Positions 1 to 7,765 of a DNA stretch of 64,000 nt are shown here, in pieces. How positions within the stretch are numbered: position 1 is the first letter of the stretch; each line of letters starts with the position of its first letter. The translations under genes were made by a program, and so were the position numbers. The stretch spans positions 104,330 to 168,329 of the forward strand of contig NZ_FCOQ01000008.1 in the NCBI RefSeq assembly GCF_900021165.1, read 5' to 3'. The notes under the pieces were generated by a model that did not search any database, had not been told where the DNA came from, and was given only the letters and a program-made list of their open reading frames with translations. Source of the stretch: Paenibacillus phocaeensis (GTDB lineage Bacteria > Bacillota > Bacilli > Paenibacillales > Paenibacillaceae).

Positions 1-319
1 TGCTTGCCTCACGCACAATCCGCTGGTACTGGTCGAAATTCGCTGTACTCGGGACAGAGTTTCTCAGACGCATTAAGTACGAGACTCCCCCGATTTTTTC
101 AAGGTTCTTTCCCCAATGCTCCGCCAGAACCAACGGATCGAACGGGTCTTTCACGCCCGGCCTTTCTGCTAGATTTTCGTACGCCCAGCGAAGGGCATTC
201 ATTACGGTCCCGTTTGGCCCTTCCGGATCAAAATCATCCGGTGACAAGTAACAATCGTCCATCAGCTCGGACTTCTTGAGGAGCGCCCCCAACACCGCCT
301 GTTCTGCATCAAGACTCAT
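1..319 (-). CDS. dnaB: Replicative DNA helicase DnaB, N-terminal part (cut by window edge)
   Basis: This open frame was read by hand. It begins MSLDAEQAVLGALL and continues through a helical domain (RWAYENLAER, then GGVSYLMRLRNSVPST), which is the DnaB N-terminal domain that mediates hexamer assembly. The ATPase domain lies beyond the edge. The ATG at 317-319 follows a GGAGGG site at about 329-334 and overlaps the end of the upstream gene by 11 bases, implying coupled translation. With the loader and initiator just upstream it forms a replisome block arranged like SPP1 genes 38-39-40. It should unwind phage DNA at the fork. Confidence 0.88.
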   Translation of the reverse strand, partial: MSLDAEQAVLGALLKKSELMDDCYLSPDDFDPEGPNGTVMNALRWAYENLAERPGVKDPFDPLVLAEHWGKNLEKIGGVSYLMRLRNSVPSTANFDQYQRIVREAS

Positions 320-686
320 TGCCGTTCACCCTCCGTTTCTTCACAAGGCGCTCGAGCCGTTCGCGGATATGATCCGGCATGGGCACAGCCTGTTCGATGT
401 AAGCTTGAAGGGCAAGCTGTTCTTGTTGTTCTTCGAGCCGCACTAGGTCGTAATATGAACGTTCCTCTTCCGGATCCTGAACAATCTCTGAGATCGTGGG
501 AGCATATTTACTCGTCCGGATGTGATGAGCCAGTCGCTGCTGGGCAGTGGTGTAATCGATATCCTGTAACATCGTGTGCCACAGCCGGGTGCCGGCCTCC
601 GTAACCTCAAAGAAGGGATAAGCGGTCTTGATCATCATAAGAAACTTCGCCGCATCCGTTTGCTTCACGAGCCGCCCCCTCCTCAT
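309..686 (-). CDS. Probable helicase loader, SPP1 G39P-like
   Basis: The 125-residue product has a helical N-terminal half (residues about 12-70, containing LMMIKTAYPFFEV and a later SKYAPTISEIV) that resembles the G39P loader/inhibitor family, followed by a charged tail ending KKRRVNGNES. G39P delivers the G40P (DnaB-like) helicase to the initiator at the origin. Placement between initiator and dnaB supports the role. Its start lies inside the 3' end of the initiator gene (80-base overlap), typical of compact phage operons. The assignment rests on context and a short pattern, so another loader family remains possible. Confidence 0.6.
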   Translation of the reverse strand: MRRGRLVKQTDAAKFLMMIKTAYPFFEVTEAGTRLWHTMLQDIDYTTAQQRLAHHIRTSKYAPTISEIVQDPEEERSYYDLVRLEEQQEQLALQAYIEQAVPMPDHIRERLERLVKKRRVNGNES

Positions 687-1422
687 AGAACTGATTTAGG
701 ATGTCGAGCTCTTCTTTATTCCGCTGAGCCATTGGTTTAAAACGCGCCTTGGATCTCTCCATGTCTTTCTTGATCCAAACGCGTAGGGTTTTGTAGTGGT
801 CCTTCTTATGCTGAGATGGCTTTTTGTTGGATTGCCATTCATCGAGTGCTTCGATGGTATCATCCACTCGCTGCTTTCCAAATTCTGCACACAGCTTCTC
901 GTATTGCTCGAGAGTAAGAAATACGGTATCGTGAAATTTAAGTTTTTTTGGAGATTCAGACATATATATATCTCCTTTCTTTATATATTTTCTTTTTTCT
1001 TTCTTGGGGGGAGAATTGTCTACCACTATTGGGGGAGAATTGTCTACCATTATGGTGGAGGATTGTCCACCACTAGCTTTTTTACTTAATGGTGGAGAAT
1101 TGTCTACCGGTAGCCACTCCTCATAATTCTTGTTGAAGGAGAGGGACCGTGGTCTTGGCCCCTTCCCTTCTTTGGTAACAAGAACGACTCTCCTCTCAAT
1201 CAGCTTGTTCAATTCTTCCTTCACTCCGGATAGATCAGCACCGACAGCTTTTGCGATAAATCCAGTTGCCAGTTGATGTTCTTTCCGTTTGAATCCGTAG
1301 GTGTACCGCCATATAACCAGGATGATTGCATATTGAGTTCCGTTGAATTTGTGTAGTGCAGCTTGTTCTAACAATTCATTCGCAAGCTGAGTGTAACCAT
1401 CCTCAAGTTGCGGGTTTGCCAT
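607..1422 (-). CDS. Phage replication initiator (replisome organiser, O/G38P type)
   Basis: The 271-residue protein has an N-terminal winged-helix domain (residues about 1-100, with YAIILVIWRYTYGFKRK) typical of phage replication protein O. A Pro/Ser/Asn-rich linker follows (about 104-145, repeated VDNSPP). The C-terminal domain runs from about 160 and carries a VRVWIKKDM-like segment (here TLRVWIKKDMERS) that could contact the loader or helicase. The gene is first in the initiator-loader-helicase block. Direct repeats encoding the linker are described separately as the candidate origin, as in lambda O and SPP1 gene 38, where the origin lies within the initiator gene. Confidence 0.72.
   Translation of the reverse strand: MANPQLEDGYTQLANELLEQAALHKFNGTQYAIILVIWRYTYGFKRKEHQLATGFIAKAVGADLSGVKEELNKLIERRVVLVTKEGKGPRPRSLSFNKNYEEWLPVDNSPPLSKKASGGQSSTIMVDNSPPIVVDNSPPKKEKRKYIKKGDIYMSESPKKLKFHDTVFLTLEQYEKLCAEFGKQRVDDTIEALDEWQSNKKPSQHKKDHYKTLRVWIKKDMERSKARFKPMAQRNKEELDILNQFYEEGAAREANGCGEVSYDDQDRLSLL
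961..1108. repeat. Candidate phage origin: four direct repeats plus AT-rich tract
   Basis: Four copies of an 18-bp element close to GGTGGAGAATTGTCTACC lie at 1007-1024, 1031-1048, 1054-1071 and 1091-1108 inside the initiator gene. An AT-rich, polypyrimidine tract (961-1004) flanks them. Three copies encode VDNSPP, but the third is in another reading frame and encodes a different peptide. Conservation of DNA rather than protein suggests initiator binding sites (iterons) next to a melting region. Confidence 0.5.
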
Positions 1423-1438
1423 ACCTCCTCACCAACGT

Positions 1439-2080
1439 TCAGGTTAATTGCTTTGCATGCTCAACGATCCGGTCGGCGAGCTGTTGGATTTCCGCTTCGT
1501 AACCGGCATCAGTTTCAGATGAGTTGTACCACTCATCAATTAAAGCCGCGACCTTTTCCTTCAGACGATCCTCCGCCGTTTTCTCAATGGTGTAGCCATT
1601 GACCAAAACCTCCAAAAGCACCTGCCTGCCTCGCACGGATGCGAATTCCACTAACTGATTAGGAAACTCCCCTCTATCCGGGTCCATTGTGCTTTCGTAC
1701 ATATCTGCTGCTGTCCATCCCATCTTGCTCAGGGTTTCAATGGCGTTAGCTACACGACGCGGCACTTCAATCTTCCTCCGCATCTGGTTCAATTCATTTT
1801 GCAAATCCACGATATTCTGGGCGTACTTGGCCAGATCATCGATAGCCTTATCTCGTTGCTTCAGGATCTCGGTGTACTCGGCTTCGGTGTAGGTGCGCTC
1901 CTCAGGTAAAACAAACGCGCATTTGAAGGGAATTATAGTCCCGGAGTAACCTCCACCAATGATCTGAAAATCCGGATATAAATCAAGGAGAGCGCCATCC
2001 CGATTAAGTCTCCTAGCCCCATGAATGCTACCTACAGGTGGAAATCCTGAACCTGTCTTAACAATTTTGATTTTCACCAC
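1439..2080 (-). CDS. Phage protein of unknown function with coiled coil
   Basis: I do not recognise the family. The start is placed at tandem GTG codons (2075-2080) because GGAGGTGG lies about six bases upstream; the longer ATG-started frame would overlap the preceding gene by 80 bases. The 213-residue product has a beta-rich N-terminal part containing SGFPPVGSIHGARR and IIGGGYSGTIIPF, then a coiled coil (roughly residues 65-110, KQRDKAIDDLAKYAQNI) and a charged helical C-terminus. It lies between the metallo-hydrolase and the initiator, so a role in early DNA metabolism is possible but not shown. Confidence 0.6.
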   Translation of the reverse strand: MVKIKIVKTGSGFPPVGSIHGARRLNRDGALLDLYPDFQIIGGGYSGTIIPFKCAFVLPEERTYTEAEYTEILKQRDKAIDDLAKYAQNIVDLQNELNQMRRKIEVPRRVANAIETLSKMGWTAADMYESTMDPDRGEFPNQLVEFASVRGRQVLLEVLVNGYTIEKTAEDRLKEKVAALIDEWYNSSETDAGYEAEIQQLADRIVEHAKQLT

Positions 2081-2081
2081 G

Positions 2082-2840
2082 CTAAACCACCTCCAGAAAA
2101 TAATCTCGTTTATTGATAAATCCTTTCTCGAATAACGCCATTCGTACTGCCTGCGATGCAAGCTCCGGCGTGTTGTTCGTGCTGCTCAAATGGGTCAGGT
2201 AAATCCGTTCTCCGCTGCCTTTGACCAGCTTCTGCAGCGCTGCCGCCGTTTGCTCGTTGCTCAGGTGACCTCGGTGCGGGTCGGCGATCCGGTCCTTGAG
2301 GTAATCATCATAAGGACCATTAAGCAGCATGTCAGAGTCATGGTTTGCCTCGATGATGTAGATGTTGCCTTCCATCATCTCCAGCATGTCGTCATCGATG
2401 TGACCTGTATCAAATACCACGCACGCGCGGTTCCCAATGTCGTCCTCCACCGCGTACCCGACCGGCTCGTAGGTGTTGTGATAGGTCCGAAAGGGGCGGA
2501 CCGTCAGTTCACCAATCCGAACGGGCTCGTACTTGCCCCAGCGCGTTTCCAGCACCCGGCGCAGCTCATCATCCACACCGGAGATACCTTTCCATTCGCC
2601 ATCCGTGGCCCAGACCGGGATGCGGTACTTCTTAGCCAGTGTCAGTCCGCGGATATGATCGCCGTGAGCGTGGGTGATAAAGACGGCCTGAATATCCGTC
2701 GCGGCGTTGATACCCCGGGCCAGTAGCCGCTTTTCCAGGTCTCGCTTCCATTTGCCAGCGTCGATCAGGATGCCGGTTCCGCCGCTTTGAAGGTGAATGC
2801 AGTTGCCTGATGACCCTGTCGCGAGGATCTCGACTTTCAT
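2082..2840 (-). CDS. Metallo-beta-lactamase-fold hydrolase, WalJ/YycJ-like
   Basis: The 252-residue protein begins MKVEILATGSSGNCIHL and carries THAHGDHIRG near residue 55-62, the HxHxDH metal-binding motif, with later His and Asp residues (VFDTGHIDDD, EANHDSD, YLTHLSS) that complete a two-metal site. The pattern fits the WalJ/YycJ group, which includes predicted 5'-3' exonucleases. It is four genes from recT and no YqaJ-type exonuclease is visible, so it may supply the nuclease that makes single strands for RecT. The ATG overlaps the stop of the upstream gene (ATGA). Confidence 0.75.
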   Translation of the reverse strand: MKVEILATGSSGNCIHLQSGGTGILIDAGKWKRDLEKRLLARGINAATDIQAVFITHAHGDHIRGLTLAKKYRIPVWATDGEWKGISGVDDELRRVLETRWGKYEPVRIGELTVRPFRTYHNTYEPVGYAVEDDIGNRACVVFDTGHIDDDMLEMMEGNIYIIEANHDSDMLLNGPYDDYLKDRIADPHRGHLSNEQTAAALQKLVKGSGERIYLTHLSSTNNTPELASQAVRMALFEKGFINKRDYFLEVV

Positions 2841-3061
2841 ATCGCTCTCCCCCTCTTGATTCGTTCCTGCCAGCTTCGGTCAAATTCGCATCCCTTTGCC
2901 GGCCATTCGTAATACCTGCGGCCCAGCACAAAGGAGACAAACAGATCAGTTTCGGCCTCGTAATACACTCCGTTCAGCACTTCCCCGGCCGGATCAGGAG
3001 ACGCATTAAGATCAGCACCGCCAAATAGGTCTAGTTGTTCAACCTCACAGCGGGAGTTCAT
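2837..3061 (-). CDS. Small phage protein, unknown
   Basis: A 74-residue product starting at an internal ATG that overlaps the end of recT by 17 bases; a TTG start at 3088 is an alternative. It has an acidic N-terminus containing VEQLDLFGG and a C-terminal half with VLGRRYYEWPAKGCEF. The LDLFGG element resembles short clamp-binding (beta-clamp) motifs such as QLxLF, which would fit a DNA-metabolism accessory protein, but this is inference. It is tightly packed between recT and the metallo-hydrolase gene. Confidence 0.5.
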   Translation of the reverse strand: MNSRCEVEQLDLFGGADLNASPDPAGEVLNGVYYEAETDLFVSFVLGRRYYEWPAKGCEFDRSWQERIKRGRAI

Positions 3062-3980
3062 CTTGCTCAGCCTGCAGCTTCTCGGCAATATGGAGGTCCA
3101 TCACCTTCAGGAGAGCCTTCACTTCTTCAAGCGTCGGCGTTTCGCTTTTGAATTTGCCGTACTGGTCGGTGTATTCTTGCATAGCTTCAGGCGTTGTGAT
3201 CCCCAATGCGACAAAGTTCTTTTTCATCTGGACCTTGCATTTTTTCAGTTCAGCTTCATCGTCTGGATTCGCCGCATTCTCTGGTTCAGCGGGAGGCGGC
3301 GTTTTAGTGACTGCTGCAGTAGCGTTCGCTTCAGCGGTGATATCGCGGCGCTGTGGTTCCGATTCATTCAACGTGGAACCATTTCCGGGAACTTCATCCT
3401 CGTTGATGTCAATTCCAAATTGACCCTTCAAAGCCCGCTTCGCTACGTGCTTTTTGAACATGTCGGCCGTGTACTTGGTCCACATCGTCTTTTGGTTCTG
3501 AATTGGGCTATTTAAGAAGTGTTCGACTTCGCTCCAGTCCATCAGCACGGTGAATGGAGGGAAACCTTTACGGTACGCGATCGCATATGCCCCGATAATT
3601 TTCCCGCGCGGAAAACCTATTTCATGTTCCACGATGGTCCATTCATCTTCACGCTCGCCTGTTTTTTCGTTATATACCGTGGACTTTTTGGCTTTGAACG
3701 TGTCGTTCTCGCATACTACCTGGGCGTCATACCCACCGTATCCTTCGTGCTGTTTAGCGAGGTAAGCAACACCCTCGATTCCGATCTGGAGCGACATCTT
3801 GCCTTGGTAAACGATGGCGTAAATATGGTTTAAAAACGGATTGAGTCCAGAAGCATATGCTGTTCGTAAGAACAACTGGAACTGTGAATCAGTAGTCCCT
3901 ACCGCGAGGGTGTTCTTCATCGTTTCAATGTCTTCAACGCTCCAGTTTCCGACGGTTGCTAATTGATTGGTACCTGCCAT
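3045..3980 (-). CDS. recT: RecT/Bet-family single-strand annealing protein
   Basis: The 311-residue protein matches the RecT/Bet pattern: FLRTAYASGLNPFLNHIYA around residues 37-55, MSLQIGIEGVAYLA next, then a basic segment FKKHVAKRALKGQFG, with an acidic variable tail (NPDDEAELKKC). It anneals complementary strands during phage recombination and replication. GGAGG at about 3991-3995 lies eleven bases before the ATG. The Zn-hook ATPase upstream and the metallo-hydrolase downstream form the rest of the recombination module. Confidence 0.86.
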   Translation of the reverse strand: MAGTNQLATVGNWSVEDIETMKNTLAVGTTDSQFQLFLRTAYASGLNPFLNHIYAIVYQGKMSLQIGIEGVAYLAKQHEGYGGYDAQVVCENDTFKAKKSTVYNEKTGEREDEWTIVEHEIGFPRGKIIGAYAIAYRKGFPPFTVLMDWSEVEHFLNSPIQNQKTMWTKYTADMFKKHVAKRALKGQFGIDINEDEVPGNGSTLNESEPQRRDITAEANATAAVTKTPPPAEPENAANPDDEAELKKCKVQMKKNFVALGITTPEAMQEYTDQYGKFKSETPTLEEVKALLKVMDLHIAEKLQAEQDELPL

Positions 3981-3994
3981 ATGGTTTCGTCCTC

Positions 3995-4147
3995 CTAAAG
4001 GAAAAGAGTTTTAGTTGTATTCGTGAAACGGTGGACCAGCTCAAGCCGATCATCGAGTGCCTTGAAAACGAGCCAGTTATCGGGATTAAAACCTGCTTCT
4101 CTAATGATTATTTTCTGGCGCCTGGTTGGGTTCTTTCCATTCTTCAT
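3995..4147 (-). CDS. 50-residue phage protein, DUF6906-like
   Basis: Read by hand. The product starts MKNGKNPTRRQKIIIREAG and continues FNPDNWLVFKALDDR, a pattern I associate with the small DUF6906 phage proteins whose function is unknown. An AGGGGTG ribosome binding site precedes the ATG, and the gene starts five bases after the stop of its upstream neighbour. Its stop lies next to the GGAGG of recT. Confidence 0.6.
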   Translation of the reverse strand: MKNGKNPTRRQKIIIREAGFNPDNWLVFKALDDRLELVHRFTNTTKTLFL

Positions 4148-4152
4148 GGTGT

Positions 4153-4398
4153 TCACCCCTGCGAGTAGAACTTTTTAACAGGTGTTCCGTTCGCCTTTGC
4201 CAGGTCCTTACGTTCGCGCCGGGAAAGGATCGGCCCATGGAACTCTTCTTTGATAGCAGTTGCGGCAACCGACGGGCCTAAGCTACCGGGCTTGTACGCC
4301 TTATCCCGCTTCGCCTCCTGTTTGAACTGACGAAACACTTTTTGCTGCACATGCAGTCTAGCTGCTGTAATTTGCTTTTCAATGGATTTATTCATCAT
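4153..4398 (-). CDS. Small basic phage protein, unknown
   Basis: The start is placed at the paired ATGs (4393-4398), seven bases after GGAGG; a longer frame would run 134 bases into the ATPase gene. The 81-residue product is strongly basic and helical (KQITAARLHVQQKVFRQF, then SRRERKDLAKANG). It overlaps the ATPase stop by 11 bases, so the two are probably co-translated. I do not recognise the family; nucleic-acid binding is plausible from the charge alone. Confidence 0.65.
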   Translation of the reverse strand: MMNKSIEKQITAARLHVQQKVFRQFKQEAKRDKAYKPGSLGPSVAATAIKEEFHGPILSRRERKDLAKANGTPVKKFYSQG

Positions 4399-5974
4399 GG
4401 GATAGGTCCTCCGTTTCGATTGTGAGATTTTGATTTTCAACCGCACGGGCCGTGATAAGTTGCCCGTATACAGCCACTCTGCCGGTGTACTCCCCGATTC
4501 CATCAATGAAGGTCGGAACAATCAGACCGGATTGCTTGTACAACACTTCCGTGAGCTCCAGACCAGCAGCGATCTTCTCACCGGTTGAGAGAGTTGCGTA
4601 ATCCTTGCCGTCCATTTGGATCGAAAAGTCCGGCTCGTACTCGCCCGTGGTTTTGACATATTTGAAAAGCCGAATTTTTAGCCGATCGAATAGAGACTGA
4701 ACTTTCTCAGCTTGTAGTTCGGCCTCCTTGGCCCGGTACGCCTTGATCGCGTCCAGGATAAAGATGGATTCCTTGAGGGCTGCCAGTGTTTCGTCCTCGG
4801 CCTTCTTCGCTGCTTCGACTTCTGCCTTGAGACCTTGTCGGGATTTGTCTGCGCGGATCATATCCTCCAGAGCATCCCGCTTCCGTTCAAGCTCACGCAT
4901 ACTCTCCCATAGTTCGGAGACGTCAACCGGTTCGATGGCGACCAACTGTCCCTCAAGTTCCTTACGTTTAGCGACCAGTTCCGCATGCTCAGCTCGCAGT
5001 TCTTCTTTGCGTTTCTCCTTGGCGTCGGTTGCCGCTTGGCGGGCTACGTCATCAAACGGACGCCGACAAGTCGGGCAAGCTTCATTGATCGGCTCGTTAT
5101 AAACTTTCATATAACGGTCTTTTGCAGATTCTACTTCCTTCTGGGCCGCCATAAGTTCTGCCTGAAGCTCAGCACGTTTGTCATTGATCCCCTTCGCTCC
5201 TTCGATCTGCTTGTTAATCTGCTGAATTTGATCTAGCAGCGATTTTGATTCAGTATTTGCGGCCTCAATGTCATCCGGCGCCTCCGGCAGGCGGTCAAGT
5301 TGTTCGCGAAGCGTTTTGGTACGGCTCTGATCGGCGATAAGTTGCTTTTCGAGCTTTGATTTCAAGCCGCCGGTGCCACCATGGATTTTTTGGAGATCGT
5401 CAAGCGAGTGTTTTTTTGTCAGCTCGTCCAGTTTCGCCGCGGCTGGGTTGAGTGGGATGTCCTTCTGCTTCTGTTCCAGATTCGTCCGGCTCATTTCGGC
5501 CAATACTTCGGACTTTGCCGGCGGAGTAGAATACTTGAGAATTTGTTCCCGTTGTTTAGTCCAGTGCTGGGTGAAAAAATAACCCGGGTTATAAAGTGAT
5601 AGGAACGTTTCTTTTTCAAACAAATCGGCCACTGCAGCCTCGAACTCTTTTGCCTTAGTCGGGACATCGTTAATGTAAAAATGATTGGTGCCCTTCTCGT
5701 TGATCTCCCGGGCGATTGTCATTTCGACACCGTCCACTGTTAGATTCAACTCCGCATATACTCGGTTAAACTCATAGGTGGTTGGGGCTGGATTAAACCG
5801 ATTCCCCCAGATATCAGTGCCGAAGAAGATCCAAGCTGGAGCTTCCCCGAAGGTCGTCTTGCCTTCACCGTTTTTACCGGACAGCCGAGTGATATCGCCA
5901 TATTGTTCTTTCAGCTCCCGGATCCCGGCGAAGTTTTGAAGTTCAAGCCGGATGAATCTAATTTGCTTTGCCAT
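4388..5974 (-). CDS. AAA ATPase with zinc hook, Rad50/SbcC-like
   Basis: The 528-residue protein has a Walker A GKNGEGKTT at residues 33-41. Long coiled-coil arms (about 190-280 and 310-420) flank a CPTCRRPF hook near residue 300, and an ABC-type signature STGEKIAAG sits near 455, followed by TFIDGIGEY in the Walker B position. That is the Rad50/SbcC/RecF plan at about half the usual length. Such ATPases commonly precede recT in phages of Firmicutes. A nuclease partner of the SbcD type is absent; the metallo-hydrolase may take that place. Confidence 0.84.
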   Translation of the reverse strand: MAKQIRFIRLELQNFAGIRELKEQYGDITRLSGKNGEGKTTFGEAPAWIFFGTDIWGNRFNPAPTTYEFNRVYAELNLTVDGVEMTIAREINEKGTNHFYINDVPTKAKEFEAAVADLFEKETFLSLYNPGYFFTQHWTKQREQILKYSTPPAKSEVLAEMSRTNLEQKQKDIPLNPAAAKLDELTKKHSLDDLQKIHGGTGGLKSKLEKQLIADQSRTKTLREQLDRLPEAPDDIEAANTESKSLLDQIQQINKQIEGAKGINDKRAELQAELMAAQKEVESAKDRYMKVYNEPINEACPTCRRPFDDVARQAATDAKEKRKEELRAEHAELVAKRKELEGQLVAIEPVDVSELWESMRELERKRDALEDMIRADKSRQGLKAEVEAAKKAEDETLAALKESIFILDAIKAYRAKEAELQAEKVQSLFDRLKIRLFKYVKTTGEYEPDFSIQMDGKDYATLSTGEKIAAGLELTEVLYKQSGLIVPTFIDGIGEYTGRVAVYGQLITARAVENQNLTIETEDLSHDE

Positions 5975-6032
5975 TTGCTATCCTCGCTTTCCGTGATATA
6001 TTGGTCTTGGGTATTTTCTTATTGATCCGCTC

Positions 6033-6254
6033 CTACAGGGCGGCTTTTTTTCTGTCTACCTTTACGCCGTATTTTTGTTCGAGCTTTTCCAGCTCGCTGA
6101 TCAGGTGTGCCCGGATCTCCGGGTTTTCCTCGGTTTGCAACCAGTCCAGAACGAATAGGTAGTTGTTAAGGTCAATCCGGACAACAGTCGGCTGCCGCTC
6201 GTAAATGCTCTTTATGAGAGCGGTTGGTATTTGTGGTGTTTCGAGCATCGGCAT
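6033..6254 (-). CDS. Small phage protein, unknown
   Basis: A 73-residue product with a proline-rich N-terminus (MLETPQIPTALIKSIYERQ) and a helical charged C-terminus (HLISELEKLEQKYGVKVDR). It starts four bases after the stop of the upstream gene and is part of the early leftward operon. I do not recognise it and see no motif that suggests an activity. Confidence 0.6.
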   Translation of the reverse strand: MPMLETPQIPTALIKSIYERQPTVVRIDLNNYLFVLDWLQTEENPEIRAHLISELEKLEQKYGVKVDRKKAAL

Positions 6255-6258
6255 CCTC

Positions 6259-6519
6259 CTACAACTCCGCGAGCTCTTGTTCGAGCAGCTTGATCTCTTC
6301 TTCGATTTCTTTCAGGATTGCTGCCTTTGCCTTTTCAAAGAGTCGCTGATGGACCTGACTACTAATCTGAGGGCCGTTGTGATGGTGGTTGCAAATTTGG
6401 ATGTAAGACGACTTGCCTTCGCTATATTCAAGGAAGTGCTTCAATTCCTTGATTTTCCCCTTCAATTCCCGGGCTTTATCAACCCGCTCACCCATGTATT
6501 GCAGCGTTTGATCATCCAT
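6259..6519 (-). CDS. Small coiled-coil phage protein, unknown
   Basis: An 86-residue, mostly helical product with charged heptad-like segments at both ends (RVDKARELKGKIKELK and LKEIEEEIKLLEQELAEL) and a central ICNHHHNG cluster that might bind a metal. No family recognised. It lies in the run of small early genes between the ATPase and the antirepressor. Confidence 0.62.
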   Translation of the reverse strand: MDDQTLQYMGERVDKARELKGKIKELKHFLEYSEGKSSYIQICNHHHNGPQISSQVHQRLFEKAKAAILKEIEEEIKLLEQELAEL

Positions 6520-6596
6520 GCCTTTCCCTCGCTTTCGCTTGATTTTCAGGCTCGAAAACCCGATTTGGGCAAAAAAATAAATAGGCTTAGCGAAAA

Positions 6597-6713
6597 TCAG
6601 TCATTTTCGCAGTCCTCGCAGAGTCGTGGATAACCCAGCTCTTCGCCGTCGATCATCATCCCGCAGCACTCACAAAGCAGACCATCAAGCACCATTTCAG
6701 CAGCTTCTCCCAT
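6597..6713 (-). CDS. 38-residue zinc-finger protein
   Basis: Read by hand. The product begins MGEAAEMVLDGLLCECCG and ends with LCEDCEND, giving two Cys pairs (C14-E-C16-C17 and C32-x2-C35) suited to one zinc ion. GAAAGGAGGTGAGG lies just upstream of the ATG, a strong ribosome binding site that also falls inside the preceding small gene. Such mini zinc fingers are common in early operons of Firmicute phages; targets are unknown. Confidence 0.6.
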   Translation of the reverse strand: MGEAAEMVLDGLLCECCGMMIDGEELGYPRLCEDCEND

Positions 6714-6858
6714 CGCCTTCCTCACCTCCTTTCAAGTCCTGCTCAAGCTGCTCGTCGCGCTCCCGCTTGTAGGCGGCCAGTTCGTCCTCCTGCGGCGTAC
6801 GGCGCCCCTGCTCGCCATATAGCTGCTGAGAGAAACGGTCAAGGTCTACGCCAGCCAT
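6697..6858 (-). CDS. 53-residue charged protein, unknown
   Basis: Read by hand. The product starts MAGVDLDRFSQQLYGEQGRR and continues with a helical charged stretch, YKRERDEQLEQDL. It overlaps its neighbours by 13 and 17 bases, which fits the compact early operon, but there is no family match and the C-terminus is shaped by the next gene's ribosome binding site. It may be a real gene or merely an open stretch. Confidence 0.42.
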   Translation of the reverse strand: MAGVDLDRFSQQLYGEQGRRTPQEDELAAYKRERDEQLEQDLKGGEEGDGRSC

Positions 6859-6977
6859 GGGACCCACACCCCACGCTGCACCCGGCCCACGAAATCCTCA
6901 AACGTGATGCCGTAGCGTACATGGATTTTGAAATACTCGAAGTAGACGCCAAGCTTTTCCACTGGATCATCCGGCAT
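6846..6977 (-). CDS. 43-residue protein, unknown
   Basis: Read by hand. The product starts MPDDPVEKLGVYFEYFKIHV and continues YGITFEDFVGRVQRG, with aromatic residues regularly placed as in a small folded helix pair. GGGGGAGG about nine bases upstream of the ATG supports translation. It overlaps its neighbours at both ends by 11-13 bases. Confidence 0.5.
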   Translation of the reverse strand: MPDDPVEKLGVYFEYFKIHVRYGITFEDFVGRVQRGVWVPWLA

Positions 6978-7137
6978 GTGCTACATCCTCCCCCCATGAG
7001 CCGGTCAGTAGCCGACGATACCTCCGATACTGCCCGCGAGCGTGTAAGGCGATAAGCGGCCTGCCGCAAACCTTCATACGTGACTCCAAATCCAGAAAGA
7101 AGGCCATTAGCTCACGCAACTGCTGCTGGGTTTTCAC
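6967..7137 (-). CDS. 56-residue protein, unknown
   Basis: The start is a GTG whose bases overlap the stop codon of the upstream gene (GTGA), with GGAGGCG about eight bases before it. The product begins with a helix (KTQQQLRELMAFFLDLESRM) and ends in a basic region (RGQYRRYRRLL). The longer frame in the same phase would cover the neighbouring gene and is not used. Function unknown. Confidence 0.5.
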   Translation of the reverse strand: MKTQQQLRELMAFFLDLESRMKVCGRPLIALHARGQYRRYRRLLTGSWGEDVAHAG

Positions 7138-7376
7138 GTGTACTTCGCCTCCATCTCGTCGAGCTTCGCGGCAAAGTGCTGGACCAAGTCCATGTTGCCA
7201 ACGACCTGCCCCGCGTATGCCGCTTCTTTGTAGCCGTCGATCTTGTGGACCAAATCGGTGTTTATCCGTAAGCAATGCATCATCTCGCTTGCCTCAAAAA
7301 CGTTCAACGTCCCATCCTGCATTTTTCTAAACAATTCAGCCATCCGGCGGTGCACCGGGTGGATCATAATTGGCAT
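7134..7376 (-). CDS. Small phage protein, unknown
   Basis: An 80-residue helical product (MAELFRKMQDGTLNVFEA near the start, ending FAAKLDEMEAKYT) with a central HCLRINTDLVHKIDGYKEAAY. The regular pattern suggests a stable helical bundle that occurs in Bacillus phage early regions, but no function is known to me. Its stop overlaps the GTG of the next gene. Confidence 0.62.
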   Translation of the reverse strand: MPIMIHPVHRRMAELFRKMQDGTLNVFEASEMMHCLRINTDLVHKIDGYKEAAYAGQVVGNMDLVQHFAAKLDEMEAKYT

Positions 7377-7435
7377 GTGGTCACGCCCTTTCGTTTGGTT
7401 TTGATTCGTTTTCAGTTTTCAAAGAGCAAAGAGAA

Positions 7436-7750
7436 TCACTGAACGAGTCCGTCTCTGGATATTTCAATCGTTTTCGCCTCTAGAAAGTCCAAGAATTCCT
7501 CTTCCAGACCTTTGTGCTCGATAAACATGAGACCTGCCATTTTGGCGATGTCGTCGGCGTATATGTCCTCCATATCGCCCTCAACCACTTCGAGCCGCCG
7601 AGACAAATTAGTCAAGATTCTGTTCTGATGCTCAACAAAGTCGGTAACGATCTTTTTGAATCTGTCTACGTCTGCTTGCGTTGCCAGAGAACCAGGTTTC
7701 AGTGCTTGTAATGCTTCCAGCAGCGGGATAACTTGCGACTTTTCGCTCAT
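7436..7750 (-). CDS. Early phage protein with coiled coil, unknown
   Basis: A 104-residue product starting at ATG 7750 (MSEKSQVIPLLEAL), preceded by GGAGG at a suitable distance; a GTG two codons upstream lies too close to that site. Central heptads (NRILTNLSRRLEVVEGDMED) suggest a dimer. It lies just downstream of the antirepressor gene and is probably on the same transcript. No recognised family. Confidence 0.6.
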   Translation of the reverse strand: MSEKSQVIPLLEALQALKPGSLATQADVDRFKKIVTDFVEHQNRILTNLSRRLEVVEGDMEDIYADDIAKMAGLMFIEHKGLEEEFLDFLEAKTIEISRDGLVQ

Positions 7751-7765
7751 AATCACTCCTCCCCC

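Noticed and set aside
4..279. Open frame of 91 codons on the + strand
   Set aside because: It is antisense to dnaB, which is clearly recognised on the - strand.
1007..1108. Direct repeats considered as a CRISPR array
   Set aside because: Repeats are only 18 bp, spacing is irregular (6-19 bp between) and they are inside a gene.
2190..2726. Long + strand frame over the metallo-hydrolase gene
   Set aside because: It mirrors the - strand codon bias, has no site or family pattern, and covers a recognised gene.
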